Origin: Pontibacter mangrovi | Lineage (GTDB): Bacteria > Bacteroidota > Bacteroidia > Cytophagales > Hymenobacteraceae | Direction of reading: 5' to 3' | Assembly: GCF_006385705.1 (NCBI RefSeq) | Contig: NZ_VFRQ01000016.1 | Coordinates: 1 to 64,000 of the forward strand | Length of the DNA: 64,000 bases | Part shown: piece by piece, positions 28,821 through 37,271 of the stretch | How positions within the stretch are numbered: the first letter of the stretch is position 1 | Layout: each line of letters begins with the position of its first letter | Position numbers and translations under genes: made by a program | The notes under the pieces: generated by a model | What the model was told of the DNA's origin: nothing | The model's database searches: none | What the model saw: only the letters and a program-made list of their open reading frames with translations

Positions 28821-29246
28821 ATGGCAATGAACTTTGAGACGTATCTGAAAGACGGTAAGACATGGCTGCACGAGCTATGCACCTACCTGGGTATAGACGA
28901 TGATCTAAAAGCCGCCCGCATCTTCAGGGCCGTGCTGCACGCTATCCGCGACCGCATCCCCACTGGCGAGGCGATCCATTTTGGCGCTCAGCTGCCCATC
29001 ATCTGGAAAGGCATTTATTACGACGGCTTCTCGATGCATGAGCCGGTGCGCATCCGGCACGAGGACGAATGGCTGGAGTTTATCCGGACAAAAGACTCGG
29101 GCGCTGACCAGGCTGACTTCCCGACGCTGGACCATGCTTTCTATGCTTTTCAGGATGTCATGTCTTTCCTGCGCGACCACATTTCCGAAGGCCAGTACCG
29201 GCAGATTGCCCAGGCGCTTCACTCGGAGATTACCGTACCGGCTTAG
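28821..29246 (+). CDS. DUF2267 domain protein
   Basis: A soluble all-helical protein of 141 residues. Landmarks A-A-R-I-F-R-A-V-L-H-A-I-R-D-R-I-P, E-A-I-H-F-G-A-Q-L-P and I-W-K-G-I-Y-Y-D-G-F belong to DUF2267, where function is not established. Full length. It ends 16 bp before a strong terminator stem-loop. Confidence 0.85.
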   Translation: MAMNFETYLKDGKTWLHELCTYLGIDDDLKAARIFRAVLHAIRDRIPTGEAIHFGAQLPIIWKGIYYDGFSMHEPVRIRHEDEWLEFIRTKDSGADQADFPTLDHAFYAFQDVMSFLRDHISEGQYRQIAQALHSEITVPA

Positions 29247-29262
29247 AAACAGGAGCACCCCG

Positions 29263-29303
29263 ACACCGCGCAGGCGCAGTTTAGCTGGTCCTGCGCGGTG
29301 TTT
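29263..29303 (+). terminator. Rho-independent-like terminator after DUF2267 gene
   Basis: A perfect 12-bp stem, ACACCGCGCAGG with CCTGCGCGGTGT, around a 17-base loop, followed by a short T-rich tail. It follows the DUF2267 stop codon. Confidence 0.6.
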
Positions 29304-29655
29304 ATAGCTTTAACTTGCAGTTGCCAGCCCTCCCCCATACCTTTGCACCATGTGGCGAAGCGGCATTACCGGCCTTACCGACAGGGTTGTCAGTCTTCTG
29401 GCAACCGGTAGCTGCCTTGCCCCTGCCGTGCTTTTCCAAGCGGCATTCCCTTCTGTTCTGGCAGCCTTCCCAAATAAACAGGCTGGGCTGGGCCTTAGGC
29501 CTTGGCAAAACAGGCTCTGGGGGAGCATGTGGCGTTCCCTTTTAAGGCTTTCCTGCCACCCGTCCTGCCAAAAAGGGCAGGACTTCCGAGATTTTAAGCG
29601 TAACTTTATAATAAACAAGCGTCAGGGACCAAGGCTTTGGGCCCTACCCTATCCC
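29304..29655 (+). other. Leader region of the SCO1 operon with promoter and hairpin
   Basis: About 350 bp upstream of the lipoprotein gene. CTTG-N20-TACCTTTG (29314-29345) resembles the Bacteroidota promoter with a perfect TAnnTTTG. If used, it leaves a leader of about 300 nt, in which an 8-bp perfect hairpin GTCCTGCC/GGCAGGAC (29562-29583) lies ahead of the start codon. No gene is supported here. Confidence 0.35.
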
Positions 29656-30090
29656 ATGAAAAAGCAACTCCTACTTCTTGCCCTGCCGCTGGCCCTGCTG
29701 TCAGCCTGCCAGGAAGGCTCGTCGGGTGACGAGGAAAAAACAGCGCTACAAGACAAAGTGATGGCCGTGCACGACGAGGCCATGGCCAGGATGGATGACA
29801 CCCACAAACTGCGCCGCGCCCTGCGCAGCCTACAGGACTCGCTGCAGACAGCGCAGGCCGACACGGCGACGCTGCAGCCGTTGGCACAGGAGCTTAGCGG
29901 GCTGGAAAAGGCCGATGAAGCCATGATGGCGTGGATGCACCAGTACCAGGCCCCTGACTCCTTAGAACATGAGCAGGCCATGGATTACCTGCAGGACCAG
30001 CTACAGAAAATAGAGCGTGTACAAACCCTTATGGACAGCACCCTGGAAGCTGCCCAGTCCACATTAAACAAGTATGAACAAGAGAAATAA
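29656..30090 (+). CDS. Coiled-coil lipoprotein
   Basis: A 144-residue lipoprotein with signal L-A-L-L-S-A-C-Q-E-G and an entirely helical, Gln/Glu/Leu-rich mature part that suggests coiled coil (L-R-R-A-L-R-S-L-Q-D-S-L, then L-Q-D-Q-L-Q-K-I-E-R-V). Met-rich and acidic stretches (M-M-A-W-M-H) are notable. Such small lipoproteins precede SCO1 genes in other Bacteroidota by recollection. Its end overlaps the SCO1 start by 17 bp. The start at 29656 is used; the frame is open far upstream without coding character. Confidence 0.7.
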   Translation: MKKQLLLLALPLALLSACQEGSSGDEEKTALQDKVMAVHDEAMARMDDTHKLRRALRSLQDSLQTAQADTATLQPLAQELSGLEKADEAMMAWMHQYQAPDSLEHEQAMDYLQDQLQKIERVQTLMDSTLEAAQSTLNKYEQEK

Positions 30091-30763
30091 ACTAAGCCTG
30101 AAGTCAGGCTTTGCCGTGGCCGCCTTCGCCCTGGTTGCCACCTCCTTTTACGGCTGCGACAGCCAGGGAGGATCCTCCGCCAATACCTTGCCCATTTACG
30201 GCGAGCGGGAGCCCGTGGAGCGCACCGTGGATGGCAAGACCGTAACAGATACCATTTACCACCAGATTCCGGATTTCGCTTTCGTGGACCAGGACAGCCA
30301 GCGCGTGACGCAGGAGACGGTGGCGGGCAAAATCTACGTGACGGATTTCTTCTTCACCACCTGCCCTACCATCTGCCCAAAGATGAAAAGCCAGATGCTG
30401 CGCGTGTACGAGGCCTATAAAGAGAACCCGGACGTGCTGTTGCTCTCCCACTCCATAGACCCGACCCACGACACGGTGGCCGTGCTGCGCGACTACGCCG
30501 ACAGGCTGGGCATAGAGACGCAGAAATGGCACCTGCTTACCGGCGACAAAGACAGCATCTACGACATGGCCATGCAGTACCTGGTGCCCGCCCAGGCAGA
30601 CGGCGGCGCGGAAGGCGGCTTTACCCATGGCGGCCACTTTATACTGATGGATGGGCAGCGACGCATACGCGGCATTTATGACGGCACCAAACCCGAGTCG
30701 GTGGATAAGCTGATTGATGACATCCCGCTGCTGCTGAACGAGAAAAAGGATGAGAAAAAATAA
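30074..30763 (+). CDS. SCO1/SenC family copper chaperone lipoprotein
   Basis: A thioredoxin-fold protein of 229 residues that, in the family, delivers copper to cytochrome oxidase. The signal ends in F-Y-G-C-D-S, a lipobox. The Cu-binding site is F-F-F-T-T-C-P-T-I-C-P (Cys-x3-Cys) with the distal His in T-H-G-G-H-F-I-L. S-H-S-I-D-P-T-H-D-T is also a family hallmark. It overlaps the preceding lipoprotein and the following cytochrome c gene by 17 and 14 bp, a tightly coupled operon for respiration. Confidence 0.93.
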   Translation: MNKRNKLSLKSGFAVAAFALVATSFYGCDSQGGSSANTLPIYGEREPVERTVDGKTVTDTIYHQIPDFAFVDQDSQRVTQETVAGKIYVTDFFFTTCPTICPKMKSQMLRVYEAYKENPDVLLLSHSIDPTHDTVAVLRDYADRLGIETQKWHLLTGDKDSIYDMAMQYLVPAQADGGAEGGFTHGGHFILMDGQRRIRGIYDGTKPESVDKLIDDIPLLLNEKKDEKK

Positions 30764-31163
30764 ACTTGTGGCGCTGGCGCTGGGGGCTTTTGCCCTCACC
30801 AGCCTGACGCAGTGCTTCACAAAGAAAAAAGACGAGGGCAAGCACCTGTATGAAACCCACTGCCAAAGCTGCCACATGGAAGACGGCAGCGGCCTGAAAG
30901 GGCTGATCCCGCCCCTGGCCAAGGCCGATTACCTGCAAACGCACCGCGACGAACTGCCCTGCCTGATCCGCCAGGGCATGGCTGGCTCCATTGTGGTGAA
31001 TGGCGTGGAGTATAACAAGGAGATGCCCGGCGTGGAAAGCCTGCGGGAAGACCACATCACCAACCTGCTCAACTACATACAGACCAATTTTGGCAATAAA
31101 AATGAGCGCTATACCATGCAGGAAGTGGAGCGCCTGATGCAAGCCTGCCCTAAAGCGCCCTAG
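30750..31163 (+). CDS. Monohaem cytochrome c
   Basis: A 137-residue cytochrome with an N-terminal export signal ending near L-T-Q-C-F, possibly lipidated. The haem site is C-Q-S-C-H (about residues 36-40), and E-M-P-G near residue 90 can supply the axial Met. It follows the SCO1 gene with a 14-bp overlap. It may be an electron carrier for the oxidase matured by the SCO1 protein. Confidence 0.9.
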   Translation: MRKNKLVALALGAFALTSLTQCFTKKKDEGKHLYETHCQSCHMEDGSGLKGLIPPLAKADYLQTHRDELPCLIRQGMAGSIVVNGVEYNKEMPGVESLREDHITNLLNYIQTNFGNKNERYTMQEVERLMQACPKAP

Positions 31164-31334
31164 CCATAAAAGGCAGCGTGTTCAGGCAGAAAAAGTATAA
31201 AAGCACATCCGATTAAAGCCGCATCAGCGTTAAAACATAAATAAAGTTTGCGGGCTTGCAACTACAGGAGGGCTTTCCGGGTCTTCTCTGTACCGAAATC
31301 CGGCAACATAACCTTTTATCTAATCTATACCCCT

Positions 31335-32054
31335 ATGCTACATCTTTTTAAAAGATCCCTCTTAAACAAAGTTACCCTGTCTTTACTTTGCCTTGCCTCT
31401 GTGTCCCTGACCGGATGCATGGATAACGAGCCAGACATGCCGGAGCCGACGCCGGTGGCGTATACTTCCTTTTATCATGGCTCTCCGGATGCCCCTGCCA
31501 TGGATGTGCAGGTGAACAGCCAGGTTGTTTTTAACCAGTCGCTTCCGTATTCTACCTATACCGGTTATGTCACGCTCAACACCGGCAGCACGAACTTTAA
31601 GTTTACGCCCTCCAACGCGTCCAATGCTTACCTGGACACAACGCTGAATCTTAAGCAGGGACAGGCCTTCTCTTTGTTTGCCATCAACACCCTGGACGAT
31701 ATGGAGCTGCTGGTGGTGCAGGACAGCGTGAAAACGCCTGCCGACGGCAAAGCCGCCCTGCGTGTGGTGCACCTGTCGCCGGATGCGGAAGCAGTGGACG
31801 TCGTGGCCATCGGCGACAAAGAAGTTCCTTTCTCTAGTGACCTGGCCTTTAAAGACATCACGCTCTTCCATGAGTTTGACGCCGGCAGATACGACCTGGA
31901 AGTGAAAGCCGCAGGCTCAGACGAAGAACTGCTGACAGTGCCCAAGGCAAGCTTTGAGGCTGGCAGAGCCTACACACTGGTAATCCGTGGCTTCGCCTTC
32001 CCGCCTTCCGGCAACACCAATGCGCTGGCAGGCCAGATTTTCAGAAATTACTAA
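31335..32054 (+). CDS. DUF4397 domain lipoprotein
   Basis: A 239-residue lipoprotein; the signal ends in S-L-T-G-C-M-D-N. The mature part has two beta-rich repeats that begin F-Y-H-G-S-P-D-A-P-A-M-D-V and V-V-H-L-S-P-D-A-E-A-V-D-V, the hallmark of DUF4397 (H-x-S-P-D-A). Function is unknown; the domain occurs in secreted and surface proteins. Start at 31335 gives the signal peptide. It ends just before a strong bidirectional terminator. Confidence 0.85.
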   Translation: MLHLFKRSLLNKVTLSLLCLASVSLTGCMDNEPDMPEPTPVAYTSFYHGSPDAPAMDVQVNSQVVFNQSLPYSTYTGYVTLNTGSTNFKFTPSNASNAYLDTTLNLKQGQAFSLFAINTLDDMELLVVQDSVKTPADGKAALRVVHLSPDAEAVDVVAIGDKEVPFSSDLAFKDITLFHEFDAGRYDLEVKAAGSDEELLTVPKASFEAGRAYTLVIRGFAFPPSGNTNALAGQIFRNY

Positions 32055-32070
32055 GCCTGGCTGACCCTAC

Positions 32071-32110
32071 AAAAAAGGGATGCCTCCCAGACGGGGGGCA
32101 TCCCTTTTTT
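32071..32110. terminator. Strong bidirectional terminator
   Basis: An 18-bp stem with one G-T pair starts AAAAAAGGGATGCC and closes GGCATCCCTTTTTT around AGAC. A and T runs on either side let it stop both the DUF4397 gene and the convergent STAS-like genes. Confidence 0.85.
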
Positions 32111-32132
32111 ATTTATACTTCCATGATCACGC

Positions 32133-32543
32133 TTACTGCGCCTGCAGCCACTCCAGCGCCTCTGCGGCATTGGGAAAGTTGCGGTGCGTAATGGAAAGAG
32201 CACCCTTCCTTTTTGCCTCCTCGGTAACCCGGGCCGCCCGGTCTTCCTGCTGCTGCCGGGCGCTTTCTACCCGCGCCACATATTGCAAGCGGGTTTTGGC
32301 CAGGGCCTGGCTAAAGCCGAGGATAATCAGCCGGTAGGTCGCATCGTCTACTTCCACAACGGCTTGGCTGGAGTCTATCAACAGCTTTTTAATGTCATAG
32401 CTGGTGATGGTCTCTACGACCACTTGCAGGGCACGCTCCACCTCCACCGCGCTAAACGTCCGGATATCGGGCAAGCCCACGGTCATAATATCCGTAGCCG
32501 GATTATAATCCAGCGTGATCAGTCCATTGCTAAAAAGTATCAT
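32133..32543 (-). CDS. STAS/SEC14-like domain protein (paralog 1)
   Basis: A 136-residue soluble protein. It shares with the gene just upstream the same architecture: M-I-L-F then hydrophobic strand, Y-N-P-A-T-D-I-M, I-x-x-Y-D-I-K-x-L-L-I-D-S (strand), A-x-T-R-L-Q-Y-V-A-R-V-E-S and a final helix E-A-L-E-W-L. Lengths agree. The fold fits a STAS/SpoIIAA-like domain, often found in signalling switches, though no partner kinase is near. ATG 32543 is favoured over an upstream start that lacks this pattern. Confidence 0.75.
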   Translation of the reverse strand: MILFSNGLITLDYNPATDIMTVGLPDIRTFSAVEVERALQVVVETITSYDIKKLLIDSSQAVVEVDDATYRLIILGFSQALAKTRLQYVARVESARQQQEDRAARVTEEAKRKGALSITHRNFPNAAEALEWLQAQ

Positions 32544-32613
32544 CCTTGTTTCGTCTCTGCCAACGGCAGGTATAGGCTTCTCCCGCCCTGTTTGCCACAA
32601 GCGTCTGTGTGTT

Positions 32614-33042
32614 TTACAGCGTTTCCAGCTTAGGGATTCCTGTGAGCCAGGCCATGGCCTCTTCTTTCGTCGTGAAATTCTCCAGAAGAAAGGGGATGCT
32701 GCCCGACAACTTGATCACCCCCATGTTTGCCACAGCCAGTTTCTCTACACGGTCGCTTGCCGATTTTAGTCGCGCCACACGCTCCACCCGCGTCTTAGCC
32801 AGTTCTGTCGCCAGAAAAGTAGCCACCTCCCGGCTTTCTTCATCGCTAACTGAAACGTGGGTTCTGGTAGAATCCAGCAAGACACGCTTTACATCATAAT
32901 TTTTAATTACCTGCACCATGTTGCGGATCGTGTGCTTAATCTCTGGCAACAGGTAGCCGTGCAGGTCAGGATACTTGATTTCTACGATATCCGTTGCCGG
33001 GCTATACGCTAAGACGACAATGCTGTTTTCAAACAGAATCAT
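32614..33042 (-). CDS. STAS/SEC14-like domain protein (paralog 2)
   Basis: A 142-residue protein, paralogous to the previous gene and 70 bp upstream of it on the same strand. Matching blocks are M-I-L-F-E-N, Y-S-P-A-T-D-I-V, Y-D-V-K-R-V-L-L-D-S-T, A-K-T-R-V-E-R-V-A-R-L-K-S and the final K-E-E-A-M-A-W-L. The duplication is recent enough to keep these blocks but old enough that sequences between them diverge. A third relative lies at 271-684. Function unknown. Confidence 0.75.
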   Translation of the reverse strand: MILFENSIVVLAYSPATDIVEIKYPDLHGYLLPEIKHTIRNMVQVIKNYDVKRVLLDSTRTHVSVSDEESREVATFLATELAKTRVERVARLKSASDRVEKLAVANMGVIKLSGSIPFLLENFTTKEEAMAWLTGIPKLETL

Positions 33043-33160
33043 TTGGCTTGAAATAAAAAACAATAATCTAATAAGCAGGCAATACAAAAATAGTACAGTT
33101 TTTGGTTCCTGATAACAGGCTTGGGAAATCTTTATTATTTACCTAAAATTAATTGTATGC

Positions 33161-33172
33161 TTCGAGCACGAA
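33161..33172 (+). promoter_or_regulatory. Candidate GlpR operator upstream of its own gene
   Basis: TTCGAGCACGAA is an inverted repeat TTCG-N4-CGAA, sharing the TCG-N4-CGA core of the E. coli GlpR site. It lies about 165 bp ahead of the DeoR/GlpR-type gene, a plausible autoregulatory position. A single short match in an A+T-rich region is weak evidence. Confidence 0.3.
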
Positions 33173-33334
33173 ATTTGGGTCTTTTTAATTGGCTTTAGCT
33201 GTCGCAGGCTATAAAATAATCCCATAATTTAACTATCTTCGCCTAGAACCATACGGCATCGGTTTCAGGTCCGGAGCGCTCATTCCGAAGGCCTGATGGC
33301 AGTGCCAACTTTCATAAAAGCGCCACAAGAATTT

Positions 33335-34099
33335 ATGATTAGCATCGCTGAAAGGCACCAAAAAATCATCAGCAGACTACAGCAGGAGGGAAAAGTAAAC
33401 GTAGCCGACCTTTGCACCGACATGGACGTCTCCTCGGTTACCATCCGCAAAGACCTGAAGCTACTCGAGGACAAAGGCCTCCTGTTCAGAACCCATGGCG
33501 GGGCCACCCTCCATAACCCTTATACCACCGACCGCTCGGTAAACGAGAAAGAAAAAATCCAGTCGGCAGAGAAAATGCTGATCGGGACTGCGGCAGCTAA
33601 ATTGCTGGAGCCAAACGATTCTATTCTTATCGCCTCGGGCACTACCGTGCTGGCGCTGGCCAAGAACATCCAGCCTAAAGGCAGCCTCAGCGTCATCACT
33701 TCTGCCCTGAACGTGGCGCTGGAGCTCATCCGCCACCCCGAGGTGGAGGTCATTCAGCTCGGCGGCCTTGTCCGGAAAAGCTCCTCCTCGGTAACGGGGC
33801 CTTATGCCGAGGGCATTCTGGCTGATTTTTCTTTCAGCAAGCTGTTCCTGGGCGTAGATGGCATCGACATGGAGTTCGGCCTGACCACCACCAACGTGAT
33901 GGAAGCGCACTTAAACCGGCAGATGATCAAGGTGGCGCAGAAAACCATTGTGCTTGCCGACTCCACCAAGTTTGGCAAAAGGGGCTTCGGCAAGATCTGC
34001 GGCTTTGAGGACATCGACCAGATCATCACCGACAAAGGCGTGTCGGACTACGTGGTCAGGACGCTGGAGGGCATGGGCATTAAAGTCACTATCGTCTAA
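33335..34099 (+). CDS. glpR: DeoR/GlpR family transcriptional repressor
   Basis: A 254-residue repressor. The N-terminal winged helix reads I-A-E-R-H-Q-K-I-I, V-N-V-A-D-L, D-V-S-S-V-T-I-R-K-D-L and G-L-L-F-R-T-H-G-G-A, diagnostic for DeoR/GlpR. The C-terminal sugar-phosphate sensor shows D-S-I-L-I-A-S-G-T-T, L-G-V-D-G-I-D and L-A-D-S-T-K-F-G. ATG 33335 gives the canonical M-I-S-I-A-E-R start. It converges on a run of glycerol and glycerophosphodiester genes, so glycerol-3-phosphate is the likely inducer and this run the likely regulon (inference). Confidence 0.88.
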   Translation: MISIAERHQKIISRLQQEGKVNVADLCTDMDVSSVTIRKDLKLLEDKGLLFRTHGGATLHNPYTTDRSVNEKEKIQSAEKMLIGTAAAKLLEPNDSILIASGTTVLALAKNIQPKGSLSVITSALNVALELIRHPEVEVIQLGGLVRKSSSSVTGPYAEGILADFSFSKLFLGVDGIDMEFGLTTTNVMEAHLNRQMIKVAQKTIVLADSTKFGKRGFGKICGFEDIDQIITDKGVSDYVVRTLEGMGIKVTIV

Positions 34100-34101
34100 A
34101 C

Positions 34102-34138
34102 AGCAAGGGCAGGCGCTGTAAAGGCCTGCCCTTGCTTT
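34102..34138. terminator. Bidirectional terminator between glpR and SGNH gene
   Basis: AGCAAGGGCAGGC pairs perfectly with GCCTGCCCTTGCT around a nine-base loop, with T-rich flanks on the plus strand. It separates the convergent glpR gene and the glycerophosphodiester operon end. Confidence 0.75.
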
Positions 34139-34153
34139 CTAACGTATGACATC

Positions 34154-34858
34154 CTATTTGAGGTACTTGCCTTCTTTGAGGATCTCCACCCATTTCTCGT
34201 AGCCCTTGTAGGTCAGGTGCAGCCCGTCGTGGGTATAGGCCTCCACCAGGCGGCCCTCGCTGTCAGCAAAGTGCGGGTGCAGGTCTATCAGGGTTACCTT
34301 CTCGGCAGCCGCCAGCTTTTTCAGCTCATTATTCAGCCAGGCTACATTTTTTTCGCGGTTGTAGTGCCGCTTAAATTTGGTGAAGGTGTTGTTGGTGGGC
34401 AGCATCGTCTGCAGGTATAGCTCCGTGGAAGGCGTCTCTGCCTTAATCCTGCGCACAATCTTCTTATAGTTTTCCAGAATCAGGCTGTCAGGGATGTTCC
34501 GGGAAATATCGTTGATGCCAATAAGCAGGAAAATCTTGTCCGGCTTGCCTTCCGTCACTTCGTCCAGGCGCTCCAGCACGCCATAGGTAATGTCCCCGGA
34601 AATGCCCCGGTTGCGCGCGTGCTTATTTCCCAGCAGCTCGCTCCAGTCGGGGTGGGCCGTAATGCTGTTGCCCAGGAAGATAATGTCTTTGCGTGAGTTG
34701 GGATAGGCGCGGAACTGGTCCACCTGCACCTGGTAAGTAGAAGGCCGATAGGTGCTGTCCCAGGCGGCTTCTTCCTGTGCCAGGGCCGCTTCGGGCAGCA
34801 TCAGCATGCCTGATAACAGGCCCAGTAAGCCCCATCCAATGCGCTTTCGTAACCTCAT
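34154..34858 (-). CDS. SGNH/GDSL hydrolase, secreted
   Basis: A 234-residue secreted esterase with an N-terminal signal ending near A-L-A-Q-E. The four blocks are present: nucleophile Ser in F-L-G-N-S-I-T, Gly in R-G-I-S-G-D, Asn in G-I-N-D-I-S, and Asp-His in T-H-D-G-L-H-L. Relatives include lysophospholipases and acetylhydrolases. As the last gene of a glycerophosphodiester operon it may remove fatty acyl groups from lysophospholipids, an inference from context. The gap to the upstream GDPD gene is 42 bp. Confidence 0.88.
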   Translation of the reverse strand: MRLRKRIGWGLLGLLSGMLMLPEAALAQEEAAWDSTYRPSTYQVQVDQFRAYPNSRKDIIFLGNSITAHPDWSELLGNKHARNRGISGDITYGVLERLDEVTEGKPDKIFLLIGINDISRNIPDSLILENYKKIVRRIKAETPSTELYLQTMLPTNNTFTKFKRHYNREKNVAWLNNELKKLAAAEKVTLIDLHPHFADSEGRLVEAYTHDGLHLTYKGYEKWVEILKEGKYLK

Positions 34859-34900
34859 GTTTATGCTTCTCTTTTTTGTTCTATAAAGTATAAAAACCCG

Positions 34901-35812
34901 CTACTGCGCGTTAAACAGATTCGGGTAATCAGAGATGATGCCATCTACGCCCATGGCCTTCAGGCGGGCGATCTCTTCGGCCGTGTTCACCGTCCAGGGA
35001 ACAACCTTGATGTCGCGGCTGTGGCATTTGTCCACCAGCTCTTTTGTAACGAGCTTGGCGTTGGGGCTATACACAGCAGGGGTAAAGCCGAGCTGGGCGA
35101 TGTTTTCCTCGAAAGAGTCTTTGTTGCTGACCAGCAGGGAGGCCCTGATGTGCGGGTACTGGCGGTGCAGCGCCTGCAGCGCCCTTTTGTCGAAAGACTG
35201 AATGATGACCCAGGGCGTAATCCCCTTCTGCTCCACCACGTCCACTACCTGCGCGGCGAACTTCTCCGGAACAGGGTGCAACTTGCCGTCATGTTCTGCC
35301 TTGGACTTCACCTCGATGTTATAAAATACCTGCGGCAGGTCGTTTTGCTTCAGGTAGGTCTGCACCGAGTCAATCAGGTCAGCTAGCAGCGGAATGTGCG
35401 CCTCCATTTTCTGCTGGTGCGGATACAGTGTATAGGGCTTGGAGCCCACGTCAAAGGCATGCACCCGGTCATAGTCCAGCTGATACACCGCATACTGCTG
35501 GCTTTCTTCTTTTGTGAACTCCTTGCCTTCCGGCGTCAGGGCGTACAGGTGGTTGATGTGCGGGTCATGCGTCACAACGACTTTTCCGTCCTGGGTGATG
35601 TGGCAGTCCATTTCCAGGGTCGTTACCCCCAGCGTCAGGGCATGGAGCATGGCGGGAATGGTGTTCTCCGGCATCAGGCCGCGCCCGCCCCTGTGCGCCT
35701 CGGTATCAAAGGCAGGTAAGGGCACCTGCTTTTCCTGCAATGGCGTCTGACTACTCTTGCAGCCGGCAAAAAGCGTCAGCCCGAGAGCGGCAATACTTAA
35801 AAGCTTCTTCAT
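34901..35812 (-). CDS. Glycerophosphodiester phosphodiesterase
   Basis: A secreted 303-residue lipoprotein-like enzyme (signal T-L-F-A-G-C-K) of the GDPD family, which splits glycerophosphodiesters into glycerol-3-phosphate and an alcohol. Signatures are the catalytic E-A-H-R-G-G, M-P-E-N-T-I-P-A, L-E-M-D-C-H metal ligands, V-T-H-D-P-H and W-T-V-N-T-A with D-G-I-I-S-D-Y-P near the end. It is the pivotal enzyme of the locus, directly upstream of glpT-type uptake in pathway order. The 18-bp gap from the phosphoesterase gene supports one transcript. Confidence 0.95.
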   Translation of the reverse strand: MKKLLSIAALGLTLFAGCKSSQTPLQEKQVPLPAFDTEAHRGGRGLMPENTIPAMLHALTLGVTTLEMDCHITQDGKVVVTHDPHINHLYALTPEGKEFTKEESQQYAVYQLDYDRVHAFDVGSKPYTLYPHQQKMEAHIPLLADLIDSVQTYLKQNDLPQVFYNIEVKSKAEHDGKLHPVPEKFAAQVVDVVEQKGITPWVIIQSFDKRALQALHRQYPHIRASLLVSNKDSFEENIAQLGFTPAVYSPNAKLVTKELVDKCHSRDIKVVPWTVNTAEEIARLKAMGVDGIISDYPNLFNAQ

Positions 35813-35830
35813 CTTGTGGTCATCGATACG

Positions 35831-37252
35831 TTAGGAGATTTCTGTAGAAATCGTCTGGTCATACTTGTTTCCGAAGCGGTCTATGGCTTCCACCCGAACC
35901 GTTTTCATGCCTTCGGCCAGGGAGGTTACAAACAGGTGATCCGTCTCGGTTGGCTCGGCAAAACCCCGCGTCTCGGGCTTGTCCTTGCCCTTGTACAGGG
36001 CAAAGGCCTCCGGGTCATAGGTGACGGTGTTTTTCAACTCGCCCATGGCCTTGCCGTCGGCCCACCAGCTTACCTTCCACTCGGGGTCCCAGTTCCATAC
36101 ATTGGCAAACAACTGCTTCTGGCCCTCATCCTCCACTACGTGCAGGCGCAACTGGTGCTCCTTGCCATAGCCGGTAGACTTGAAGTACCACTTCAGCTCG
36201 TTGCCTTCCACCTCGTACACGCCGTAGCCTCTCGGGGTGCCGTCGCCGCACATCGGGCCCGTCCACCAGGCGCCGCACAGGGTGCCGTGCACGTGCTCAT
36301 ACACATTGTCTTTGATCACGTTGCGGTTATAGTGTGTATGGCCCGACATGATGTGCACTTTGCGCTCAGCCAGGATAGCATAGAGCTCCGCATTGTTCTC
36401 CACGGCATTGTGCACCGGAATATGCAGCCCGATGACAATCAGGTGCTCTTTCGGTACCAGCGCCAGGTCGGCTTTAAGCCAGCTGAGCTGCGCCGGGGTC
36501 AGATGGCCGTCGTAGTTCCGGTCAGTGCCCAGGTAGCGCACGTCATCCAGCACCACGTAGTGCACCTTACCGCGGTTAAAAGAGTAATAGGTAGGGCCGT
36601 AAAGGCGCTGGAACGTATCATCCGACGCCTCATCCCCGCCCTGGTTATAGTCCATGTCGTGGTTGCCCAGCGCCTGGAAAAACGGGATGCCGGTGCCGGC
36701 CACCGCCTTGTCATAATCAGTAAACAGCTCGTGCTTGTCCCATACGATGTCGCCCACGGTCATGCCGTGCACCAAGGTGCCTGCTCCCAGCGACTGCACC
36801 AGCTGCTGCACATCCGGCACGGCCTGGTTGACCATTTGCCGCACATCGCCTTTGGTGCGCACCTGCGGGTCTGCCCATACGATAAAGGTATGGTTGGTGT
36901 CGTCCTGCGTCAGGGGCGTCAGCTCAAAATCATACTTTTCCCGGTCTGCCGTGATCAGGTGATAGTGCCGGGCAATGCCCTTCTCGTGCGGAATGGCGTA
37001 ACCGGCCGGAATAGAAACGAACACAGACGTCGCCTCTGCATGTACAGGCAGCTTAAAGCGGCCTTTCCTGTCGGTCTGCACCACGCTGTAGCCATCCGAC
37101 ACGGCCACATGGGCAAGCCTTTTTCCTGCTGCCCGCACCGTGCCCTTGAGCTTGTTTTTGGCAGGGGTGCCAAACCCGAAGGCTGCGCGGCCGCTGAGCA
37201 CCAGGCCACCTGACAGCAGTAATACATGGTTGATGAAATCTCTTCTCTTCAT
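35831..37252 (-). CDS. Calcineurin-like metallophosphoesterase
   Basis: A 473-residue exported phosphoesterase. The N-terminus has R-R-D-F followed by a hydrophobic stretch, a Tat-like leader. After a beta-sandwich N-domain (about 30-95) the metal site appears: D-P-Q-V, G-D-I-V-W-D, G-N-H-D-M-D-Y-N and G-H-T-H-Y-N-R-N. A C-terminal beta domain follows (Metallophos_C type). Relatives cleave phosphate esters of diverse kinds. Position between the PLD-like and GDPD genes suggests release of phosphate or polyol phosphates from the same substrate. Confidence 0.92.
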   Translation of the reverse strand: MKRRDFINHVLLLSGGLVLSGRAAFGFGTPAKNKLKGTVRAAGKRLAHVAVSDGYSVVQTDRKGRFKLPVHAEATSVFVSIPAGYAIPHEKGIARHYHLITADREKYDFELTPLTQDDTNHTFIVWADPQVRTKGDVRQMVNQAVPDVQQLVQSLGAGTLVHGMTVGDIVWDKHELFTDYDKAVAGTGIPFFQALGNHDMDYNQGGDEASDDTFQRLYGPTYYSFNRGKVHYVVLDDVRYLGTDRNYDGHLTPAQLSWLKADLALVPKEHLIVIGLHIPVHNAVENNAELYAILAERKVHIMSGHTHYNRNVIKDNVYEHVHGTLCGAWWTGPMCGDGTPRGYGVYEVEGNELKWYFKSTGYGKEHQLRLHVVEDEGQKQLFANVWNWDPEWKVSWWADGKAMGELKNTVTYDPEAFALYKGKDKPETRGFAEPTETDHLFVTSLAEGMKTVRVEAIDRFGNKYDQTISTEIS

Positions 37253-37271
37253 AATCGTAAGCGGTTAGGTA

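Noticed and set aside
35816-37213. 465-codon frame antisense to the phosphoesterase gene
   Set aside because: Shadow frame with His/Val/Arg-rich low-complexity translation.
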